From NCBI RefSeq assembly GCF_042611095.1, contig NZ_JBHFPV010000002.1, positions 372,001 to 436,000 of the forward strand: a stretch of 64,000 nucleotides of DNA. The letters are read 5' to 3'. Position 1 is the first letter of the stretch, and each line of letters starts with the position of its first letter. The DNA comes from Meishania litoralis. Lineage in GTDB: Bacteria; Bacteroidota; Bacteroidia; Flavobacteriales; Flavobacteriaceae. The notes under the pieces are model-generated. The model was not told the origin of the DNA, ran no database searches, and saw nothing but the letters and a program-made list of their open reading frames with translations. Positions 1-6,459 of this stretch are shown here, one piece after another. The translations under genes were made by a program, and so were the position numbers.

Positions 1-1
1 G

Positions 2-1621
2 GCGCCTACGGGGCTGGTCACCGAAAAGGCAATGGTCGTCTCGGCAAGGGTCGAGGCCTCGAAAATCGGATCCGATATTCTCGAAAAGGGCGGCAACGCC
101 TTTGATGCCATGGTAGCTACCGAGTTGGCGCTGGCCGTTGCCTATCCGTTTGCGGGAAATTTAGGTGGCGGAGGCTTTATGGTCTACCGACGCAATAATG
201 GTGATGTGGGCGGAATTGACTACAGGGAAAAAGCACCTTTGTCCGCCTATAAGGATATGTACCTCGATTCTCTCGGAAATGTCATCCCGGGAATGAGCAC
301 CCAAGGGGCAACCGCGGTCGGTGTACCGGGCACGGTTGCGGGAATTTTCGAAGTGCACCAAAAGTTCGGCTCCATGCCGTGGGAGGAAATTTTGGCCCCG
401 GTAATCGCCCTTGCCGAAAAAGGGGTGGTAGTGACCGAGAAACAAGCCGGTCGCTTTGAAAATTTCAAGGCGTCCATTCTAGAGGTCAATGGCGGAATTA
501 CCAGTTTTCCGATAGGCTGCAAGGCAGGCGATACCATCAAATACCCGGTATTGGCCAATACTTTGAAAAGAATTGCCGAAAATGGCCGCGACGGATTTTA
601 CAAAGGTGAAACGGCCAAGACCTTGGCCCGGTTCATTCAGGAAAAAGGAGGGTATATTACTGAGGAGGACTTGGAAAAATATGAGGCCAAATGGAGGCAG
701 CCAATCATTTTCACCTATAAAGACCTTCGCATTATCTCGATGAGTCCGCCGAGTAGCGGCGGGGTGACGATCAATCAGATCTTCAAGATGATCGAACCCT
801 ATGACATCGCCGAATTTGGCCATAATTCGGCCAAAACGGTCCAATTGTTTACCGAAGCGTCCCGAAGGGCCTATGCCGATCGCAACTACTTTTTGGGGGA
901 TCCCGATTTTGTTGAAATTCCCTTAGATGTGCTTTTAAGTTCCTCCTATTTAAAAGAGCGCATGGAAAACTTTTCGTTCGAGGCCGCCACAAAATCCGAA
1001 GATGTGCGGCATGGTGAAATTGAGATCGTCGAAAGTATGGAAACGACCCACTACTCCATCGTCGATGCCGAGGGCAATGCGGTCTCGGTGACGACTACCT
1101 TGAACGGTGCCTACGGTTCCAAGCTTTATAGCGATGAACTTGGTTTCTTCTTGAACAATGAAATGGACGATTTTAGTGCCAAACCCGGCGTGCCCAATAT
1201 GTTCGGACTCATCGGGGCCGAAGCGAACAGCATCGCGCCTGAGAAAAGAATGCTCAGCAGCATGACCCCGACCATTGTTGAAAAAGACGGACAATTATAT
1301 ATGGTGGTGGGCACACCGGGAGGTTCGACGATCATTACCGCGGTCGCACAGACTATCTTGAATACCTATGAGTTCGATATGAGTATGCAAGATGCGGTCA
1401 ACGCACCCCGTTTTCACCATCAATGGCTGCCCGATATGGTCATTTTTGAACCCGATGGTTTTTCCGAGACCCTCAAATCGGAACTGGAATCAAAAGGATA
1501 TATCATCAATCAAGATAGAACACCGATTATCGGCAAGGTCGATGCCATTCGTGTTTTGCCCGATGGGCGACTTGAAGGGGGTGCCGATAAACGTGGGGAC
1601 GATACGGCCGTAGGGTTTTAG
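2..1621 (+). CDS. ggt: Gamma-glutamyltransferase, 5' truncated by window edge
   Basis: Gamma-glutamyltransferase cleaves or transfers the gamma-glutamyl group of glutathione and related peptides, normally in the periplasm. The reading frame is open to the first base, and the family pattern (VVSAR..AS.IG..IL.KGGNAFDAMVA) starts only about ten codons in, so the signal peptide and true start lie outside the window. An in-frame ATG exists at 32 but is internal. The autoprocessing site is visible as TTHYSIVD, with the nucleophile Thr at residue 338 counted from ATG 32, followed by the small subunit. The GGxxI/PGG region (GTPGGSTIITA) is also present. The stop codon overlaps the convergent channel gene by four bases. 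Confidence 0.93.
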   Translation, partial: APTGLVTEKAMVVSARVEASKIGSDILEKGGNAFDAMVATELALAVAYPFAGNLGGGGFMVYRRNNGDVGGIDYREKAPLSAYKDMYLDSLGNVIPGMSTQGATAVGVPGTVAGIFEVHQKFGSMPWEEILAPVIALAEKGVVVTEKQAGRFENFKASILEVNGGITSFPIGCKAGDTIKYPVLANTLKRIAENGRDGFYKGETAKTLARFIQEKGGYITEEDLEKYEAKWRQPIIFTYKDLRIISMSPPSSGGVTINQIFKMIEPYDIAEFGHNSAKTVQLFTEASRRAYADRNYFLGDPDFVEIPLDVLLSSSYLKERMENFSFEAATKSEDVRHGEIEIVESMETTHYSIVDAEGNAVSVTTTLNGAYGSKLYSDELGFFLNNEMDDFSAKPGVPNMFGLIGAEANSIAPEKRMLSSMTPTIVEKDGQLYMVVGTPGGSTIITAVAQTILNTYEFDMSMQDAVNAPRFHHQWLPDMVIFEPDGFSETLKSELESKGYIINQDRTPIIGKVDAIRVLPDGRLEGGADKRGDDTAVGF

Positions 1622-2694
1622 AGTTCGGTCAATCCATACTCATTGAGTACGACTTGCCATTCATTGGTCTCCGTTATTTCAAGGATACGTTGTGAAATCG
1701 TGCTTTCCAACAGCGGTCGCGCTTTTGCCACTCCGAAAGCATAGAATTGGACATCGAATTTTATGGGCAAAATCGATATTTTTTGCAGTATAGAATCCTG
1801 CGCTATACGGTATTTTAGAATGGGCTCATCGTAAATAAAGGCCTCGACTTGGTTATTGTTCAAAGCCGCCAGGCCTTCTTGCACTCCGTCAAATTCTTTT
1901 AAATTTTTAAAAAAATGGGATTTTAAAAAGCCCAGAGTGCTCGAATTTTTTATCGTGCCGACTTCACGTTCCTTGAACGCATTGAAGCCATCGGGATTAT
2001 TGTTCAGTTGGTTTACTGTAAGGCTCGACGCGATACTCGCCGTAAGTCCGGAAATAAAGAGCAGCCCCCCGAACATCAATACCAACGCCGCCACCTTGCC
2101 CCATCTGGTCCGCGGGGCCTTATCGCCATAGCCTACGGTGGTCAGGGTAACGGCGGACCACCAGAGTCCGTCCCAGATTCCCTTGCGACCGGTCCGAAAC
2201 TGTTCAGGATTCTTCTTGCGCTCGAAATACCATCCAACCAATCCGAACAAAAATATGATCAACAAAAGCACCATCATGCCCTTGATGAAATTGGCGCTGA
2301 AAAAACCTCTGATAAAACTGATAAATTTCTGAAACGAGGAAATTTCGGCCACTGCAATGGTGGAGTTCGATGCATAGAACGAATCGGTAAAGTCCATTCT
2401 CTTATGCCGTTCACTGGTAATGGTCAAAGGGTTGATGCTTATGTCAATAGCGCCATTTTTCAGAGAATCGAGCATTTCGGTAAATTCCATTTCTACCAAA
2501 CGATAGTTCAATTTCAAATCTTTGGCAACACGGTTCCAAAGCCAAATATTGATGCCTTCAAGATTTTCACCATTCTGAACGATAAAAGGTGGTGCGGTCG
2601 TATAACCGACCACAAGGGTATCGTTTATGGCCTGAGAACTGGCTTTTTCGGCAAAAAGAAAGAATAGGGTAAAAAGCAGGATTATTTTTTTCAT
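1618..2694 (-). CDS. Bacterial ionotropic glutamate receptor-like potassium channel (GluR0 type)
   Basis: 358 residues: signal peptide (1-20), first half of a periplasmic amino-acid-binding domain (about 24-120), TM helix (about 137-157), pore loop with the K+ selectivity filter TVGYGD (186-191), second TM helix (about 198-224), then the other half of the binding domain (about 230-350). This split order (SBP_bac_3 interrupted by Ion_trans_2) is that of prokaryotic ionotropic glutamate receptors. Ligand residues of the family are kept: PLTIT..R (Arg96, carboxylate contact) and AFIYD (Asp289, amine contact). It should be an inner-membrane, amino-acid-gated K+ channel. Ligand identity is not readable. 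It stands alone, converging on ggt. Confidence 0.87.
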   Translation of the reverse strand: MKKIILLFTLFFLFAEKASSQAINDTLVVGYTTAPPFIVQNGENLEGINIWLWNRVAKDLKLNYRLVEMEFTEMLDSLKNGAIDISINPLTITSERHKRMDFTDSFYASNSTIAVAEISSFQKFISFIRGFFSANFIKGMMVLLLIIFLFGLVGWYFERKKNPEQFRTGRKGIWDGLWWSAVTLTTVGYGDKAPRTRWGKVAALVLMFGGLLFISGLTASIASSLTVNQLNNNPDGFNAFKEREVGTIKNSSTLGFLKSHFFKNLKEFDGVQEGLAALNNNQVEAFIYDEPILKYRIAQDSILQKISILPIKFDVQFYAFGVAKARPLLESTISQRILEITETNEWQVVLNEYGLTEL

Positions 2695-2843
2695 CTATTG
2701 AAGGGTCAGCTTTTAAATATACGATAAATGCCAATTTTTTGGAATCTTCTTTCGAATGGCGCGCATCTTCATAACTTTGATATGAGCTCGATTTAAAATT
2801 TGGCATCATATGATCAGAGGTCAATAAATCGGCATATGTCTCC

Positions 2844-2905
2844 TCGAGCGCAGTCGAGAGGTTGGCAAAATTCATTATTTTCAATGAGGTCTCGACTGCG
2901 CTCGA
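2844..2905. repeat. Flavobacterial inverted repeat pair in the 2695-2996 gap
   Basis: Two 16-base arms, 2844-2859 and 2890-2905, are perfect inverted copies (tcgagcgcagtcgaga / tctcgactgcgctcga) separated by 30 bases. Each arm is itself nearly palindromic around CTGCGCTCGA. This matches the general look of dispersed intergenic repeats in Flavobacteriia. The gap 2695-2996 otherwise holds only the divergent upstream regions of the channel and acetyltransferase genes. I see no gene or clear promoter there. Confidence 0.6.
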
Positions 2906-2996
2906 CCGGACATGTGTTTATAAAATGATTAAAAACTAGAATAACATATTAGCCGGTTATTCGAGCTCAGGTGAACTTTATAAAAAAGTATTCTTT

Positions 2997-3425
2997 ATGA
3001 CCATTAGCATTTTAACAAAAGACCAAGTTGACGAATCGCTTCAAACAAGCATTACAGCATTGTACAATCAATTGAATTCCAATTTAAAACAACTCCCTTT
3101 AAAACAATTGGTCGAAGATGGTGACAGCTTGGTTTTTGCCATTTGCAAATCGGAAGGTCAAGTGGCCGGAATCGCATTGATGGCGACGTACAAAGTCATT
3201 TCAGGCCATAAGGGCATGATCGAGGATGTCGTAGTGGATGTAAAACACAGGGGGCAGGGAATTGGTAGAAAACTCATGGAAAAACTGCTGGAATCGGCCA
3301 AGAACAAAAAACTGGACGAAGTATTGTTATTCTCGGGCCATCATCGAACACCGGCCATCAATCTGTACAAAAGCTTAGGATTTCAATTAAAAGATAGCGG
3401 ACTTTATCGATTGATTTTAAACTAA
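2997..3425 (+). CDS. GNAT family N-acetyltransferase
   Basis: 142-residue single-domain acetyltransferase. The acetyl-CoA pyrophosphate loop is visible as RGQGIGRKLMEKLLE (residues about 83-97), preceded by the beta4 strand EDVVVDVKHR and followed by a beta5 strand (EVLLFSG) and the terminal AINLYKSLGFQ motif typical of GNAT proteins. The acceptor cannot be told from sequence. The arrangement resembles glucosamine-phosphate/aminoglycoside-type GNATs, but that is only fold similarity. The stop codon overlaps the end of the convergent S24 repressor gene by four bases. No operon partner. Confidence 0.85.
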   Translation: MTISILTKDQVDESLQTSITALYNQLNSNLKQLPLKQLVEDGDSLVFAICKSEGQVAGIALMATYKVISGHKGMIEDVVVDVKHRGQGIGRKLMEKLLESAKNKKLDEVLLFSGHHRTPAINLYKSLGFQLKDSGLYRLILN

Positions 3426-4186
3426 CTTGCCTGTTGTTTGTTAAACTGTTTCTTTAACTCGTCCATAGACTCTTGAAGTTGCTTCAACAACCCTTTTTCT
3501 GTGGTCGCGTCTTCCCCGAAAGTAATCTTGCTACTGACCTGCCATATTTCCTGAATCTGGAAGGGTTTTATTTCATAGGGAGGATAGGTTTCGTTCAAGG
3601 AGACCAAGGTGATATTGTTCGAATTCGGGCGTTTTTCGATTTTCTTGACGAGTACCGCATCCTGTAAGACCACGACATACATTTTATTGGGGTTTACATC
3701 GTCGATATGTTCGACCGCCCGCGCCAATACCCATTCCCCTGGCCTTAAATTGGGAAGCATACTGTCGCCTTCAACCTGAAAACCTCGATATGTGGCATTT
3801 CGAAACTCGGGTATGGGCAGGTCAAAGGCCGGCAGTTGTTTGTACCAACTGGCATCTTGTATGTTCTGCGGATAACCCGCCGCAGCTTTCGCATTGACGA
3901 GTACCATATTGTCCTGGTCCGAAGAATCGACCGTGACCACCTTGGGTATAACACTCGTTTTTGAAGTTTCCAAATATTGTTCCTCACTTTCACCGAACAA
4001 CCATAACGGATTGATCTTAAACTGCCTCAAAAGTTCCGCAACGACCTTGCCCGATAATTTTGTGCGCCCCCTTTCGATATCGGCAGTGGTATTCGAGATA
4101 CCCAATAATTTGGCGAATTCGGCCTGGGTATATCCCAGTTCGCGCCGTATGTCGGTAAAACGCTTGAGCGTCAATTCATTTTCCAT
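3422..4186 (-). CDS. LexA/CI-like transcriptional repressor (XRE HTH + S24 peptidase domain)
   Basis: 254 residues. An N-terminal XRE helix-turn-helix (about 7-58, LGYTQAEFAKLLGISNTTAD) is followed by a linker and a LexA-type S24 domain. The catalytic Ser is in EGDSM (Ser142) and the general-base Lys in DAVLVKK (Lys181). A candidate self-cleavage site AAAGYP (Ala103-Gly104) resembles the Ala-Gly bond cut in LexA. A short coiled coil ends the protein (about 230-250). It is divergent from the radical-SAM repair pair, and a row of palindromes lies between them, one inside its own promoter, which suggests autoregulation. RecA-stimulated cleavage is inferred, not shown. Confidence 0.85.
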   Translation of the reverse strand: MENELTLKRFTDIRRELGYTQAEFAKLLGISNTTADIERGRTKLSGKVVAELLRQFKINPLWLFGESEEQYLETSKTSVIPKVVTVDSSDQDNMVLVNAKAAAGYPQNIQDASWYKQLPAFDLPIPEFRNATYRGFQVEGDSMLPNLRPGEWVLARAVEHIDDVNPNKMYVVVLQDAVLVKKIEKRPNSNNITLVSLNETYPPYEIKPFQIQEIWQVSSKITFGEDATTEKGLLKQLQESMDELKKQFNKQQAS

Positions 4187-4190
4187 ACTT

Positions 4191-4220
4191 CAAATATACA
4201 AATTATGGATTATTTCCAAA
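4191..4220 (-). promoter_or_regulatory. Promoter of the S24 repressor gene
   Basis: Read on the minus strand, TTTG (complement of 4217-4220), 18 bases, then TATATTTG (complement of 4191-4198) matches the Bacteroidota -33/-7 consensus. The -7 box lies directly upstream of the repressor ATG (4186), so the leader is almost absent. The palindrome at 4206-4218 sits inside the spacer, consistent with autorepression. Confidence 0.6.
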
Positions 4221-4278
4221 ATATTATTTGGAATATTTCCATAATTAGGAATTATTCCATAATTTTGGATTAATTACA
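4206..4278. promoter_or_regulatory. Cluster of four operator-like 13-base palindromes
   Basis: Four related 13-mers occupy the repressor/radical-SAM intergenic space: TGGATTATTTCCA (4206-4218), TGGAATATTTCCA (4229-4241), AGGAATTATTCCA (4247-4259) and a weaker TGGATTAATTACA (4266-4278). The shared core is GGAWTWWTTCC. Centres are 23, 18 and 19 bases apart. The first lies in the repressor promoter; the third abuts and the fourth overlaps the -7 box TAATTTTG (4260-4267) of the radical-SAM gene. This is what a dimeric LexA/CI-like repressor array looks like. That the neighbouring S24 protein binds here is inferred from position. Confidence 0.65.
4260..4267 (+). promoter_or_regulatory. -7 box of the radical-SAM repair operon
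   Basis: TAATTTTG fits TAnnTTTG and lies 20 bases upstream of the ATG at 4288. No good TTTG -33 box is found at 19 bases, so the promoter may be weak or activated, or simply poorly matched. It is flanked and overlapped by the operator-like palindromes. Confidence 0.45.
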
Positions 4279-4287
4279 AAATATAAA

Positions 4288-5550
4288 ATGTCCTTCGAGA
4301 GAATAAAAGAAAAATTGAACATCTTGGCCGACGCCGCCAAATACGATGTTTCATGTTCCAGCAGCGGGAGCAAACGAACGAATACGAACAAGGGGCTTGG
4401 CGATAGCTCGGGCGTGGGCATCTGCCATAGTTATACCGAAGATGGGCGCTGCGTATCGCTTTTAAAGATCTTGATGACCAATTATTGCATTTTCGACTGT
4501 GCCTATTGTGTTACACGAAAAAGTAATGATATCAAAAGGGCGGCCTTCAAAATTCAGGAAGTCGTCGACCTGACCATCAATTTTTACCGCAGAAATTATA
4601 TCGAAGGGCTTTTTTTGAGTTCGGGCATCTTTAAAAGTGCCGACTATACTATGGAGCGATTGGTAGCGGTCGCCAAAAAGCTGCGTACCGAGGAGCATTT
4701 TAATGGGTATATCCATTTAAAATCGATTCCAGGGGCGAGTGATGAATTAATGTATAAGGCCGGATTATATGCCGATCGGTTATCGATCAATATTGAAATC
4801 CCCACTATTTCCGGCCTTAAATTATTGGCGCCCGACAAAAAGCATGAAGATTTTATAAGGCCGATGGCGAAGGTCAAGAACGAGATCGTTCAATTCAAGG
4901 CCGAACGAAAGATTATCAAAAGCACACCCAAATTCGCCCCTGCGGGGCAAAGCACCCAAATGATAATCGGTGCTACGGGCGAATCGGATAAGGAAATCAT
5001 GTACTCGGCAACACATTACTATAAAAAGTACCAAATGAAGCGGGTATATTATTCGGGTTACGTGCCCATTGCCGATGATGAGCGATTGCCCGCCTTGGGT
5101 AGCCAGGTGCCCATGCTTCGTGAAAACCGGTTGTACCAAACGGATTGGTTGCTAAGGTTCTACGGGTTTCAAGTGAAGGAATTATTGAATGACCGTCACC
5201 CCAATCTTGATATCGATGTGGATCCCAAACTCGGTTGGGCATTGCGCAATCTCGATTTCTTTCCTATCGATGTCAATACGGCCGATAAGGCCATGCTGGC
5301 CAGAGTACCGGGATTAGGAATACAGTCCGTTCACAAAATTGTAAGCGCAAGGCGTTTTCGTAAACTGAGCTGGGAGCACCTTAAAAAAATCGGTGTTGCC
5401 CTTAACAGAGCCAAATACTTTATGGTCTGCGATTCGGCACGATGTGAACATCGTGACTTGGAGGCATCAACGATAAAGGGAAAGATTTTAGGGAATTCCG
5501 TTGGGAAGTTTAGAAAGGAACACAGCACACAACTTAAATTATTCGCCTGA
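4288..5550 (+). CDS. Putative DNA modification/repair radical SAM protein (rSAM_link_UDG family)
   Basis: 420 residues. The radical-SAM cluster motif CX3CX2C is Cys67, Cys71, Cys74 (NYCIFDCAYC). A helix-hairpin-helix DNA-binding element lies near residues 325-370 (DVNTADKAMLARVPGLGIQS, then a second hairpin), as expected for a DNA-acting enzyme. This architecture matches the family described as a putative DNA modification/repair radical SAM protein that is always paired with the next gene or a uracil-DNA-glycosylase-like domain. The chemistry is unknown. The stop is followed after two bases by the next start, so the two are surely cotranscribed. The palindrome cluster upstream suggests damage-responsive control. 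Confidence 0.85.
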   Translation: MSFERIKEKLNILADAAKYDVSCSSSGSKRTNTNKGLGDSSGVGICHSYTEDGRCVSLLKILMTNYCIFDCAYCVTRKSNDIKRAAFKIQEVVDLTINFYRRNYIEGLFLSSGIFKSADYTMERLVAVAKKLRTEEHFNGYIHLKSIPGASDELMYKAGLYADRLSINIEIPTISGLKLLAPDKKHEDFIRPMAKVKNEIVQFKAERKIIKSTPKFAPAGQSTQMIIGATGESDKEIMYSATHYYKKYQMKRVYYSGYVPIADDERLPALGSQVPMLRENRLYQTDWLLRFYGFQVKELLNDRHPNLDIDVDPKLGWALRNLDFFPIDVNTADKAMLARVPGLGIQSVHKIVSARRFRKLSWEHLKKIGVALNRAKYFMVCDSARCEHRDLEASTIKGKILGNSVGKFRKEHSTQLKLFA

Positions 5551-5552
5551 TT

Positions 5553-6329
5553 ATGAGCAATTCAAAGATTCTGATTTATGATGGAAGTTTCAATGGCTTT
5601 TTAACGGCCATTTTCGTCGCTTTCGAAGAAAAAATCCAAGTCTCCGACATTCAAAAGAACTCCGTGAGCCAAAACGGACTGTTTTCGGACACGGAAACCA
5701 TTTTTACCAATATCGAAAAGGCAAAACGGGTCTGGAACGGTATTCAGGCCAAAAGCAGTTCGGCGATCAAGAACATCTACTTCGCCTATATGAGCGAAAG
5801 CAAGGGGGTAGAGCTCCTACTCTATCGCTACATTAGAAAATTGTTCGCCGGGCCATCCTCCGGACATTCCGATTATTCCGATGGCATTGTCCTGAAAGTT
5901 GGTCAACTGGCCAAAAGTGTAGGTCGTGAAAAACATAGAATGGAAGCCTTTGTGCGGTTTCAATTGACAAAAGACGATGTTTATTTTGCCACTATCGAGC
6001 CTGATTTTGATGTACTGCCGTTGATTTCAAAACATTTTCGTTCGCGTTACGCCGACCAACAATGGATCATCTATGACGTAAAGCGCAAATACGGATTGTT
6101 TTACGATCTGGAACGTGTGGAGATTATTTCATTGGACCTTCAAGAGGTATATTCGAACAGTCTCAAAAGAAGTTCGGCTTTCGGCGCGCAAGAATATGAT
6201 TATCAAGATTTATGGAACAACTATTTTAAAAGCACCCATATCAAATCGCGTATCAACAAAAAGCTTCATACGCAACATGTTCCAAAACGTTATTGGAAGT
6301 ATTTGAGCGAGAAGAAGGAAGCGGTATGA
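5553..6329 (+). CDS. DUF4130 / TIGR03915-type DNA metabolism protein, radical-SAM partner
   Basis: 258 residues, start two bases after the radical-SAM stop. The pattern (YDGSFNGFLTAIF near the N-terminus, KVGQLAKSVGREKHRMEAFVRF in the middle, FATIEPDFDVLPLISKHFR later) is that of the obligate partner of the preceding radical-SAM family, described as a probable DNA metabolism protein. In some bacteria this protein carries a C-terminal uracil-DNA-glycosylase-like domain. Here it ends after the DUF4130 part (VPKRYWKYL), so the glycosylase is absent or encoded elsewhere. Function is inferred from the family pairing only. Confidence 0.8.
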   Translation: MSNSKILIYDGSFNGFLTAIFVAFEEKIQVSDIQKNSVSQNGLFSDTETIFTNIEKAKRVWNGIQAKSSSAIKNIYFAYMSESKGVELLLYRYIRKLFAGPSSGHSDYSDGIVLKVGQLAKSVGREKHRMEAFVRFQLTKDDVYFATIEPDFDVLPLISKHFRSRYADQQWIIYDVKRKYGLFYDLERVEIISLDLQEVYSNSLKRSSAFGAQEYDYQDLWNNYFKSTHIKSRINKKLHTQHVPKRYWKYLSEKKEAV

Positions 6330-6434
6330 TTTTAAAACCCAATAGATGGAAGGTACCATCCTATTGTGGCAATGTTGCTACCTAATGTCGGAATATATAA
6401 ATAACTGCCAGTTCCATTTTACTCGTCAAAATCG

Positions 6435-6442
6435 TACTTTTG
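6435..6442 (+). promoter_or_regulatory. -7 box upstream of uvrA
   Basis: TACTTTTG fits TAnnTTTG, 17 bases upstream of the uvrA ATG at 6460. The -33 position has no TTTG. None of the palindromes seen near the S24 repressor recur here, so uvrA is probably not in that regulon. Confidence 0.45.
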
Positions 6443-6459
6443 CATCCTTGCTTTGAAAA

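Noticed and set aside
2567..2884. 105-codon minus-strand frame upstream of the channel gene
   Set aside because: It overlaps the start of the channel gene in another frame, and its N-terminal part is the inverted repeat.
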